From: Chitinophagaceae bacterium UBA4407
GTDB lineage: Bacteria; Bacteroidota; Bacteroidia; Chitinophagales; Chitinophagaceae
Length of the DNA stretch: 64,000 nucleotides
Reading direction: 5' to 3'
Assembly (NCBI GenBank): GCA_002390845.1
Contig: DGQT01000050.1
Location: 62,001-126,000 of the forward strand
Positions within the stretch are counted from its first letter, which is position 1; the number at the start of each line of letters is the position of its first letter. Under the pieces are notes generated by a model that was not told where the DNA came from, did not search any database, and worked only from the letters and a program-made list of their open reading frames with translations. Shown one piece after another: positions 17,306 through 23,767 of this stretch. The position numbers and the translations under genes were made by a program.

Positions 17306-17725
17306 TTAAGCAGGCGTAAGGTATTGCGCATATGAGTAGCCTTCCTCGCCAGCATCTGTTCTAACCAGCCACCATTGATCGCTGGATTTGCTTACCAATG
17401 TTACAATTTCATTGTGTGCAGCTTTGCCCACAATCGGCTGGTCGGTGCCCGGCCCTTTTCTAATATTCAGGTTTGATGATTGTGTAACTACCTTAAGTTT
17501 GGTACCTTCAATAAGGCCGGTAACATTTATGTTCATTACAAGGTCTCCTGCACGAAAGTCAGGATCTATTTTATTGTAAATATCCCATAACCGGTCTTTT
17601 GCAGCGCCGCCTGGTGCATCGCCGTCAATATACAACACACCATCCTGTTCGCGTACCTGCAGGTTTGTAACACCTGATGCAGTTGCAGCATCTGTTAGTT
17701 CTTTGTATTTATCCTGTAGTGCCAT
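17306..17725 (-). CDS. SH3-domain protein with N-terminal BON-like segment
   Basis: A 139-residue protein with no signal peptide. Residues 1-70 have BON/LysM-like spacing (VTNLQVREQDGVLYIDGDAPGGAAKDRLWDIYNKIDPDF), and 75-139 form a bacterial SH3 domain (LKVVTQSSNLNIRKGPGTDQPIVG, WWLVRTDAGEEGYSYAQYL). It is encoded 17 bp downstream of the BON lipoprotein on the same strand, so the two form an operon. BON and SH3b domains bind lipid surfaces and peptidoglycan peptides, which suggests an envelope role. The lack of an export signal is odd for that role and leaves location uncertain. Confidence 0.75.
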   Translation of the reverse strand: MALQDKYKELTDAATASGVTNLQVREQDGVLYIDGDAPGGAAKDRLWDIYNKIDPDFRAGDLVMNINVTGLIEGTKLKVVTQSSNLNIRKGPGTDQPIVGKAAHNEIVTLVSKSSDQWWLVRTDAGEEGYSYAQYLTPA

Positions 17726-17742
17726 TGTTTCTTCCTCCTTAA

Positions 17743-18246
17743 TTATTTAATGACAAGCTGATTGTCGATTTTTTTAGGTTTCAAAGTATTGAGCGACATC
17801 ATGAGTGTTTTAAGATCGGCCTTTTTAATTTCGCCGGTAAGGGTTATTACCCCGTCTTTTACATCTGCTTTTACACCGGTAAAATCTTTAATGGCATCGG
17901 TTACACCTTTTGTAAGCGGATCATCGGCAGCAATTACTACAGGTGCTGCGGGCGGCGGCGGGGGTGGCGCAACCGTGCAATTGTTAACCACAGACTTTAC
18001 ACCAGCAACGCCTTTTGCCACCGTTTCGCACATTGCTTTGGTTGCATCGTCTTTTACTTCGCCGGAAAGTGTTACTACGCCGTCTTTAACATCGGCAGTC
18101 ATACCAGACATATCTGGCATAGCCTGCATTTGTTTTGTTACAGCCGCTTTAATGTCAGCGTCTTTTGGCCCGCAAGATGAGAGTGTAGCGGCAATCATCG
18201 TGGCAGATGCCAGTACAATAAGATAATTTAAAATACTTCTTTTCAT
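17743..18246 (-). CDS. Lipoprotein with two BON domains
   Basis: A 167-residue protein from ATG 18246 (an in-frame TTG at 18252 is less likely). A type II signal peptide ends at the lipobox LSSCG. Two BON domains follow (about 27-85 and 108-165), each with the phrase ADVKDGVVTLSGEV or ADVKDGVITLTGEI, joined by a proline-rich linker (PPPPPPAAP). This matches the OsmY/DolP layout of two BON domains; such proteins bind anionic phospholipid and help keep the outer membrane intact. First gene of a two-gene operon with the SH3 protein. Confidence 0.85.
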   Translation of the reverse strand: MKRSILNYLIVLASATMIAATLSSCGPKDADIKAAVTKQMQAMPDMSGMTADVKDGVVTLSGEVKDDATKAMCETVAKGVAGVKSVVNNCTVAPPPPPPAAPVVIAADDPLTKGVTDAIKDFTGVKADVKDGVITLTGEIKKADLKTLMMSLNTLKPKKIDNQLVIK

Positions 18247-18267
18247 AGACAATTTTTTAATGAAAAA

Positions 18268-18299
18268 GAAAGATACAGGTTTTAAAGTACCCGCACAAT
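18268..18299 (-). promoter_or_regulatory. Candidate sigma-ABfr-type promoter of the BON/SH3 operon
   Basis: On the minus strand, ATTG at 18296-18299 and TATCTTTC at 18268-18275 are separated by 20 bp, close to the Bacteroidota pattern TTTG-N19-TAnnTTTG. The start codon lies 21 bp downstream. Both boxes are imperfect. Confidence 0.35.
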
Positions 18300-18419
18300 T
18301 CTTAAAAATATTTTCTTTGCCGGGATATTAAAAAAGTAATGAACAGTGAACAACGAACAGTGAAAAATCAAATGCACCTTGCTGCCCTTTCTTCCAAACC
18401 CCGCCTGAAGCGGGGCAAG

Positions 18420-18490
18420 CTGTACAAGTGTGCGACGCAAGAGGCGATGCCATGAAAAATAATTGCAGGGCCAATAAATTTTTGTGTCAA
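18420..18490 (-). repeat. Dispersed repeat arm, type I core, minus orientation
   Basis: Core GTACAAGTGTGCGACGCAA at 18422-18440, then GAGGCGATGCCATGAAAA and a degenerate outer end near the ABC-F stop codon. Just to the left, 18343-18366 holds short near-repeats (GAACAGTGAACAACGAACAG). Confidence 0.85.
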
Positions 18491-18493
18491 AGT

Positions 18494-20464
18494 TTAAGCA
18501 ACAACCTGCTTTTCAAGGTTCATGATCTGCTCAAATAATTTCTCGTATTGCTCTTCTGCAACAGCAATTTTTTGCTGAATATTTTTATGGTCTGTTTCTA
18601 TTTGCCTGAATTTATTTTGATCTGCATAGTTTGCCGGCTTAGAAAGTTCCAGTTCAATTTCGGCCTTATTTTTATTCAACTGGTTTATTTGTTCTTCCAG
18701 TTTATTAAACTGTTTTTGTAATTTTTCAAGTTCTTTTTTCTGTTCTTTGTTTTGCTGTGTAACGATTGCCAGCTGTGGCTTTGCAACAACAATCGGTTTT
18801 TCCTTTTCCTCTTTCACTTGTTGCTGGGCTGCGGCTTTTTCTGATTTTTCTTTACGCTCTTTCCAGTCAACCCATTCTTCATACCCGCCTTTAAAAACTT
18901 TTATTTCGCGGTCAACAATCTCCCAAATAGTGTTTGCTGTTTTTGAAATAAAATAGCGGTCGTGACTTACCAAAATTGAAGTGCCTTCATATTTATTCAA
19001 TGCTTCGGCAAGCAGTTCCACACTGTGCATGTCGAGGTGGTTGGTAGGTTCATCCAACATCAAAAAATTGCCTTTACCCGTAATAACTTTTGCAAGTGCC
19101 ACCCTTGCTTTTTCACCACCACTCAGTATCTTGATTTTTTTATCCGTATCATCGCCACTAAACAAGAAACAACCCATTAAAGAACGCAGCTCCAATTCGT
19201 TTTTACCACTGCCACATTCTTTCATTTCATCAAGAATGGTGTTGTTAATATTCAAAGCTTCCAACTGGTGCTGGGCGTAAAAACTTTCATCAACATTATG
19301 GCCCCAAACCCTTTCACCTTCGAATGGTTCAGTGCCTGCGATCATGCGCAGCAGCGTAGATTTTCCTTTACCGTTAGCACCGATCAATGCAATTTTATCG
19401 CCGCGGTTTATTTCTGCTTCGGCGTTTTCTACAATTGTGTTTGCTCCGAATTTCTTTGTTGCATTTTTAAGCGTTGCAATTATTTTTCCCGGTTGTTTAT
19501 CTACTTTAAAACTGATGCGCAGGTTGGGGCGTTCTATTTCTACCTGTTCAACTCTTTCCAGTTTATCAAGCTTCTTCATTATGCTCTGTGCCATTGCTGC
19601 TTTGCTTGCTTTAGCCCTAAAACGTTCTACCAGGCGTTCATTTTGTCTTATATAATCCTGTTGATTCTCATAAGCCCGCTGCTGCATTTCTATACGCAGT
19701 TCTTTTTCAGTGGCGTAATAATCATAGTTACCGTTGTAAATATGCAGCTCCTGCTGGTAAACTTCCACGATCTTATTTACCATGCGGTTCAGAAAATATT
19801 TATCGTGGCTTACAATCACAACGCTGCCTTTATAGTGCAGCAGGTATTTCTCCAGCCATTCAATCGAGGGAAGGTCAAGGTGGTTGGTAGGTTCATCCAG
19901 TAAGAGCACATCCGGTTGCTGCAGAATCATTTTAGCCAGCAACACACGCATGCGCCAGCCTCCGCTGAATTCTTTGTACGGCCTTTGCAAATCTGCATTT
20001 GGAAAGCCAAGCCCCTGCAATACCTCTTCAGTTTTATGATGAATATTATACCCGCCTAAAATTTCCAGTTCGTGCAGTTTATCTGAGTATTCGTGCAGCA
20101 ACGCTTCTTCATCGCCTTCGCCTGTAAAAGAAGGATGTTCCATTTTTTTGCCCAGCGCTTCAATTTCTTTCTCCAGTTGCTTTACCTGCTCAAATGCACC
20201 CATTGCCACTTCAAGAATGGAATCGTTGGTATCGAAACTCAGCAGGTCCTGGTGCAGGTAACCAATGGTGGTATCGCGGCTTTTTTCAACCGATCCCGAT
20301 GAGGGCTGGTATTCGCCTACCAGTAATTTAAGAAGGGTTGATTTGCCGGTTCCGTTGTAGCCGATAAGGCCCACGCGGTCGCCGGGAAGTATATGCCAGG
20401 TAGCATCCTGCACAATTACACGGGCACCAAATTCGAACGTAATATTGTTGAGTCCTATTAACAT
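18494..20464 (-). CDS. ABC-F family ATPase (ribosome-associated type)
   Basis: A 656-residue protein with two nucleotide-binding domains and no membrane segments. Domain 1 has Walker A GYNGTGKST (36-44), signature FSGGWRMRVLLAK and Walker B LLLDEPTNHLDL; domain 2 has GANGKGKST (about 364-372), LSGGEKARVALAK and LMLDEPTNHLDM. The linker between them carries a charged helix (RLVERFRAKASKAAMAQS), and the C-terminus (about 540-656) is a long coiled coil as in Uup and some YdiF/Uup-like proteins. ABC-F proteins act at the ribosomal E site in translation or antibiotic protection. The length and coiled coil favour a housekeeping Uup/YdiF-type member. Confidence 0.92.
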   Translation of the reverse strand: MLIGLNNITFEFGARVIVQDATWHILPGDRVGLIGYNGTGKSTLLKLLVGEYQPSSGSVEKSRDTTIGYLHQDLLSFDTNDSILEVAMGAFEQVKQLEKEIEALGKKMEHPSFTGEGDEEALLHEYSDKLHELEILGGYNIHHKTEEVLQGLGFPNADLQRPYKEFSGGWRMRVLLAKMILQQPDVLLLDEPTNHLDLPSIEWLEKYLLHYKGSVVIVSHDKYFLNRMVNKIVEVYQQELHIYNGNYDYYATEKELRIEMQQRAYENQQDYIRQNERLVERFRAKASKAAMAQSIMKKLDKLERVEQVEIERPNLRISFKVDKQPGKIIATLKNATKKFGANTIVENAEAEINRGDKIALIGANGKGKSTLLRMIAGTEPFEGERVWGHNVDESFYAQHQLEALNINNTILDEMKECGSGKNELELRSLMGCFLFSGDDTDKKIKILSGGEKARVALAKVITGKGNFLMLDEPTNHLDMHSVELLAEALNKYEGTSILVSHDRYFISKTANTIWEIVDREIKVFKGGYEEWVDWKERKEKSEKAAAQQQVKEEKEKPIVVAKPQLAIVTQQNKEQKKELEKLQKQFNKLEEQINQLNKNKAEIELELSKPANYADQNKFRQIETDHKNIQQKIAVAEEQYEKLFEQIMNLEKQVVA

Positions 20465-20583
20465 GATTTTTAAAAATTCTGCGCAAAACTAATTGAAACA
20501 GGAAAAGTAAACGCATAAGATTTTCAGGCTGCAAAAAAGCTGGCGTAAATGCTTGCTCTGTTAGAAATAAAAGGCAGTTTATG

Positions 20584-20660
20584 AACCGGGCGTATGGGAA
20601 TTTCTATGAAGCATTGTTGCGTCGCACACTTGTACGGTTGGATTATATATTGAGCATTAA
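20584..20660 (+). repeat. Dispersed repeat arm, type I core, plus orientation; left boundary of the accessory island
   Basis: GAACCGGGC outer end at 20584-20592, TCTATGAAGCATTG, core TTGCGTCGCACACTTGTAC at 20617-20635, then GGTTGGATTATATATTGAGC to 20655. Bases 20617-20655 match the reverse complement of 23116-23154 at 31 of 39 positions by my alignment. Confidence 0.9.
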
Positions 20661-20708
20661 CAGCCCTGCAAAATATATTGGTGTATTAATTATGCAACAC
20701 AACCATTT

Positions 20709-20739
20709 TTTGCAAGGCGGTTTAGTTCGTTTATTTTTG
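20709..20739 (+). promoter_or_regulatory. Sigma-ABfr-type promoter of the zinc-finger-like gene
   Basis: TTTG at 20709-20712, a 19-bp spacer and TATTTTTG at 20732-20739 match the Bacteroidota consensus TTTG-N19-TAnnTTTG exactly. The ATG lies 17 bp downstream, leaving a short leader. It lies inside the island, between the left repeat arm and the gene, so this gene carries its own promoter. Confidence 0.7.
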
Positions 20740-20756
20740 AGAGTACGGCAATTATT

Positions 20757-21635
20757 ATGAATGTTAGAAAACCACTATATAGAATTTGTGAATACTGTAA
20801 GTGTATGCTTAGGGTTGAAAATTATAGCCAACACTTGGATAGAGTTCACAAAACGCAAATCGAGGCGCGACATAGAAGTAACAATAATAAATCCGAGGAA
20901 GTCGAAATTCTTGAACTCATTTGGGATGACATCGATTTTGGAAAGGATTGCCTTAAGTTTAAATCATCCAGATTAAATAAAATTATACAACCTTTTCCTC
21001 ACGAAGGATTAATCGAAGGCCTTAATTTAATAAAGCAAGAATATTTTCAAAAATTGGTGTTCAAAATAGCAGTATCAAATGGGAAAATTATTCCCGAAAA
21101 CTCAAAAGGATTAAATAACCTGTTTGACAAGATTGAGGTAGCAAAAGCATACTATTCTTTTAAACGACCTAGTCAAAAAAACAAATTTTTTACGACAGAA
21201 AAGCTATCCAATAATGATATACTAGATTTATTTAAAGAGGCTTTTGACAAATCTGAATACATAAAATATTTGGCAAAAAAACAGCGGAAAAATTCCCTTA
21301 AACTTATTCCGATAATTGAATACATTAATAACAAGTATGAAGAAGCTTTTCTTTTTAGGTATAAAGTAAGACAAAATTCTATTTTGTTGGTTTGGGAAAA
21401 CGTAAACGATGGACGGGCATCACATCTGTTTGAATACTGTATTTCTGAGGAAGGCAAGGTATTAAGAGAAATAAAGTATTTTGTTAACAGGGATGATTTA
21501 ATTAACAAGCGAAGCGGTTTACATTCACAAACTGCAGAAGTATCACAAACTAAATACGCCCTAAAATATAAAGGCCATATTAAGCATAATAGCCTCAAAG
21601 AGTACATAACAAAATTAGATAAGATCATTTGTTAA
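20757..21635 (+). CDS. Unknown protein with an N-terminal C2H2 zinc-finger-like motif
   Basis: A 292-residue soluble protein that I do not recognise. Residues 11-31 contain C11-x2-C14 and H26-x4-H31 (CEYCKCML...YSQHLDRVH), the spacing of a classical C2H2 finger. The remainder is mixed alpha/beta, with FKRPSQKNKFFTTEKL near the middle and HSQTAEVSQTKYALKYKGHIKHNSLKEYI near the end. The finger suggests nucleic-acid binding; no catalytic motif is visible. It has its own promoter, lies in the repeat-bounded island with ParDE, and is followed 5 bp after its stop by a structured element starting CTAACATTGG. Lysine/isoleucine-rich composition fits AT-rich acquired DNA. Confidence 0.6.
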   Translation: MNVRKPLYRICEYCKCMLRVENYSQHLDRVHKTQIEARHRSNNNKSEEVEILELIWDDIDFGKDCLKFKSSRLNKIIQPFPHEGLIEGLNLIKQEYFQKLVFKIAVSNGKIIPENSKGLNNLFDKIEVAKAYYSFKRPSQKNKFFTTEKLSNNDILDLFKEAFDKSEYIKYLAKKQRKNSLKLIPIIEYINNKYEEAFLFRYKVRQNSILLVWENVNDGRASHLFEYCISEEGKVLREIKYFVNRDDLINKRSGLHSQTAEVSQTKYALKYKGHIKHNSLKEYITKLDKIIC

Positions 21636-21640
21636 AGCAG

Positions 21641-21734
21641 CTAACATTGGCTTCAAGCACTTGTGCAGCACTAAGTCACCGCTGTTTATTTTCACCGTAA
21701 TCCTTCGCTTAAATCTTTTTGTGTTAACGGTCAT
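21641..21734 (+). repeat. Cassette-end-like element E1 after the zinc-finger-like gene
   Basis: Begins CTAACATTGG 5 bp after the stop codon, contains GCACTTGTGC and CCTTCGCTTAAATCT (21702-21716) and ends TGTTAACGGTCATT. The start of E2 (22361) and its end TGTTAGCTGCCATT match; E3 (23012) shares the identical 15-mer CCTTCGCTTAAATCT. Confidence 0.5.
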
Positions 21735-21768
21735 TTTTTCTTTCAATTTTAATAAGCTGTTTTTCAAA

Positions 21769-21785
21769 TTACCAATTTTTGGTAA
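21769..21785. promoter_or_regulatory. Palindromic candidate operator upstream of parD
   Basis: TTACCAA-TTT-TTGGTAA, a 17-bp inverted repeat 22 bp before the parD ATG, overlaps TAACTTTA (21783-21790), a plausible -7 box. ParD proteins are ribbon-helix-helix autorepressors that bind such palindromes, so this is the likely autoregulatory site. Confidence 0.5.
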
Positions 21786-21807
21786 CTTTATTTAAAATTT
21801 AAAAAAT

Positions 21808-22059
21808 ATGGGGCGAAACACATCTATATCGCTTGGGAACCATTTTGAAGATTTTGTTGACGATAAAGTTTCTAGCGGACGATTTAAGAATGCAAGTGAG
21901 GTGATACGTGCCGGGCTTCGTTTACTGGAAGAGGAAGAAAGCAAAATTGTAGCATTAAAAAAAGCCATTGACGAAGGCTTTGAAAGTGGATTGGCTAAAA
22001 ACTTTAATGCAAAAAAGCACCTCGAAAAACTAAAAGCCGCCAAACGAAAAAATGGCTAA
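21808..22059 (+). CDS. parD: ParD-family ribbon-helix-helix antitoxin
   Basis: An 83-residue protein. Residues 1-50 form the ribbon-helix-helix domain (NTSISLGNHFEDFVDDKVSSG, then RFKNASEVIRAGLRLLEEEE), typical of the CC2985/ParD antitoxin family. The charged C-terminal helix (about 55-83) would wrap and neutralise the toxin. The last 8 bp overlap the parE start, so translation is coupled. A palindrome overlapping the promoter region fits autorepression by the ParD-ParE complex. It stabilises plasmids or genomic islands elsewhere; here it sits in the middle of a repeat-bounded island. Confidence 0.9.
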   Translation: MGRNTSISLGNHFEDFVDDKVSSGRFKNASEVIRAGLRLLEEEESKIVALKKAIDEGFESGLAKNFNAKKHLEKLKAAKRKNG

Positions 22060-22351
22060 TTATATTCTTACCAATAAAGCGGTTGAAGATTTATCGGAAA
22101 TCTGGGATTATACATTTGAAGCCTGGTCAGAAACACAGGCTGACAGATATTATTATATGCTTCTTGACTCTTGCCAGGAACTGGCTGATGAAAAAGTGCA
22201 CGGCAAAAATTATCCTGAAGTGAGAGAAGATATTTCAGGTTTTAGAGTGGGTTTGCATATCATCTTTTACAGAAAATTAAAAGGCAATAAAATTGAAATT
22301 GCCAGGATTCTTCACAGCAGAATGGATTTAAAAAGCAGAATGCAAGAATAA
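22052..22351 (+). CDS. parE: ParE-family toxin (RelE/ParE superfamily)
   Basis: A 99-residue protein with the ParE pattern: YILTNKAVEDLSEIWDYT at the N-terminus, a helical hairpin, then GFRVGLHIIFYRKLKGNKIEIARILHSRMD, the conserved C-terminal strands (h-x-Y-R and I-x-I-h-R-I-L-H-x-R-x-D). ParE toxins inhibit DNA gyrase. It is in frame-overlap with parD and shows no truncation, so the pair looks functional. Ten bases after its stop codon a CTAACAGT...ACTGTTAG inverted element begins. Confidence 0.9.
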   Translation: MANYILTNKAVEDLSEIWDYTFEAWSETQADRYYYMLLDSCQELADEKVHGKNYPEVREDISGFRVGLHIIFYRKLKGNKIEIARILHSRMDLKSRMQE

Positions 22352-22360
22352 AAACCACCA

Positions 22361-22444
22361 CTAACAGTGGGCCAGGCAATATGGTGTCTTGAAGGAAGTT
22401 CAATCGACTATTGTATAAAGCCTTTACTGTTAGCTGCCATTACA
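22361..22444 (+). repeat. Cassette-end-like element E2 after parE
   Basis: CTAACAGT (22361-22368) and ACTGTTAG (22426-22433) form perfect 8-bp inverted ends around 57 bp, and the 3' end TGTTAGCTGCCATT matches that of E1 (TGTTAACGGTCATT). It occupies most of the 127-bp gap between parE and the next gene. Confidence 0.5.
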
Positions 22445-22478
22445 TACAACTTTGACGAATTAATCAACTTAGATACAA

Positions 22479-23015
22479 GTGACATTTCAAATAGAACAAA
22501 TACTTTTAATAAAGAACAAAGCTTATTTGCTAACAAGAAGTTTGAACGACAATATCAGATTTAAACTTTCTGACAATTCTTTATTAGGCGATTTTGAAAT
22601 AGAAAATTGGTTTGACATACCAAAGGCTAAAGACGAAAATGGTAATTATAGAAAAGACAATTTCGCATTCGTACTCAAGAATGAACGTGATACAGAAAGA
22701 ATAAAAGAAGGTGACATCTTAAAGCTTTCAGACGTTTATGTTGGAATAGTTGAATCATTTTATACTGTGTCGGGAGTAATAGGTTCAGTGTTAGAATGTG
22801 GGACGGGCATGCTTGACATCAACACAGTTTTAACCTACAATGAAAAGAAATGGAAAATCACTAAAAACAATCTGCTTATTGGCAGACAGAAAGACACTGA
22901 ACTTCAGAAAAGTGTAACTGAAAACTTTTGGTTTCTATATAATCTGGAACCGATTGGCCATACGACAAAACCAGAGGTTGGCAAAAAGTTACGAGTGATA
23001 CAAAACGGCTGCTAA
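22479..23015 (+). CDS. Unknown accessory protein
   Basis: A 178-residue protein starting at GTG 22479 (MTFQIEQILLIKNKAYLL); the frame is open further upstream but offers no better start. I recognise no family. It looks soluble and beta-rich, with FKLSDNSLLGDFEIENWFDIPKA, a charged stretch KNERDTERIKEGDIL and a short hydrophobic VGIVESFYTVSGVIGSVLEC. No signal peptide. It is the last gene of the island, between elements E2 and E3, and has no apparent promoter of its own beyond E2. It could be an immunity or housekeeping-independent cargo protein; that is speculation. Confidence 0.55.
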   Translation: MTFQIEQILLIKNKAYLLTRSLNDNIRFKLSDNSLLGDFEIENWFDIPKAKDENGNYRKDNFAFVLKNERDTERIKEGDILKLSDVYVGIVESFYTVSGVIGSVLECGTGMLDINTVLTYNEKKWKITKNNLLIGRQKDTELQKSVTENFWFLYNLEPIGHTTKPEVGKKLRVIQNGC

Positions 23016-23112
23016 TAAAGCATTGTGCAATTGGAACTTATGAATAGGGTCTTTCATCTCTCCGTTGCAAGCGTTGTAAACAGCACCTTCGCTTAAATCT
23101 ACTACATAATAA
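23012..23112 (+). repeat. Cassette-end-like element E3 at the right end of the island
   Basis: Starts CTAATAAAGC overlapping the stop codon of the preceding gene and carries CCTTCGCTTAAATCT at 23096-23110, identical to E1. It is followed at once by the right repeat arm. Confidence 0.45.
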
Positions 23113-23114
23113 AA

Positions 23115-23195
23115 GTTCAATAGAATATCCGAAAGTACAAGAGTGCGACGCAAGAAAAGCCTCATAGAAAATCTAAAGCCGGGAACATAAAAATG
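23115..23195 (-). repeat. Dispersed repeat arm, type I core, minus orientation; right boundary of the accessory island
   Basis: GTTCAATAGAATATCCGAAA, core GTACAAGAGTGCGACGCAA at 23136-23154, GAAAAGCCTCATAG and outer end AAAGCCGGGAACATAAAAA. It is the inverted partner of the arm at 20584. Confidence 0.9.
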
Positions 23196-23276
23196 TATTT
23201 ATAAATTATTGCAGTAAAAAATAGTTGGCAATTTTAAAATGATTTGTAAATTGAAGAAAATTAAAACGATTGCACT

Positions 23277-23684
23277 ATGATAAAATTCAGCGAAATTAAA
23301 ATGGGCGATTATGTAATGGCCGAATATGAAGGCCAGTTGCGCCGCGGCGAAGTAACACGCCTTAACGGTGATGAAAAGCAGGTTTGTGTAGAAACCGATG
23401 TACAGGAATTCTGGTACGAAACAGAACACCTTTTACCCATTGCTATTAACGACGAAGAGTTATTAAAACTTAATTTTTCGAAAGAAGCATTACCGGATGG
23501 AACCGTGAAGTATAAAAAAGGATCTTTCAGGCTGGTAATACCCGGCAAGGATAATTTTTCAACAGTTGATATGTGGTACAGAGAAGACAGGCGGCAACAC
23601 CCCAATGTTCATTATATTCATCAGTTACAGAACCATTATTATCAAATGACCAAGGTTCATTTAACCAATGAAGTAATGGCTTAA
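23277..23684 (+). CDS. Small unknown protein with an N-terminal SH3/KOW-like strand region
   Basis: A 135-residue protein. Residues 1-50 read as a small barrel (IKMGDYVMAEYEGQLRRGEVTRLNGDEKQVCVETDVQEFWYE), like SH3- or KOW-type domains; the second half (PDGTVKYKKGSFRLVIP, then YREDRRQHPNVHYIHQLQNHYYQM) resembles phage- or host-encoded hypothetical proteins widespread in Chitinophagaceae. I cannot assign a function. It lies 84 bp upstream of the large metalloprotease-like gene, but a hairpin terminator stands between them, so it is probably its own unit. Confidence 0.6.
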   Translation: MIKFSEIKMGDYVMAEYEGQLRRGEVTRLNGDEKQVCVETDVQEFWYETEHLLPIAINDEELLKLNFSKEALPDGTVKYKKGSFRLVIPGKDNFSTVDMWYREDRRQHPNVHYIHQLQNHYYQMTKVHLTNEVMA

Positions 23685-23709
23685 TCCAATCAAAACGTAT
23701 TTTATAAGG

Positions 23710-23740
23710 CCATTCCCTTTAACAGGGGATGGTTTTTATT
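23710..23740 (+). terminator. Intrinsic terminator
   Basis: CCATTCCCT (23710-23718) pairs with AGGGGATGG (23724-23732) with one wobble, followed by TTTTTATTTT. It ends the 23277-23684 unit. Confidence 0.8.
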
Positions 23741-23767
23741 TTCTGCTATCTTCACAAAAAATATTTC

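Noticed and set aside
19268..19903. 211-codon plus-strand frame antisense to the ABC-F gene
   Set aside because: The opposite strand encodes Walker and signature motifs without a break; this frame is Phe/Cys-rich shadow sequence.
20617..23154. Classical integron array
   Set aside because: The CTAAC...GTTAR elements only partly fit attC, no integron integrase is in the window, and inverted arms rather than attI flank the island. Kept only as a cassette-like observation.
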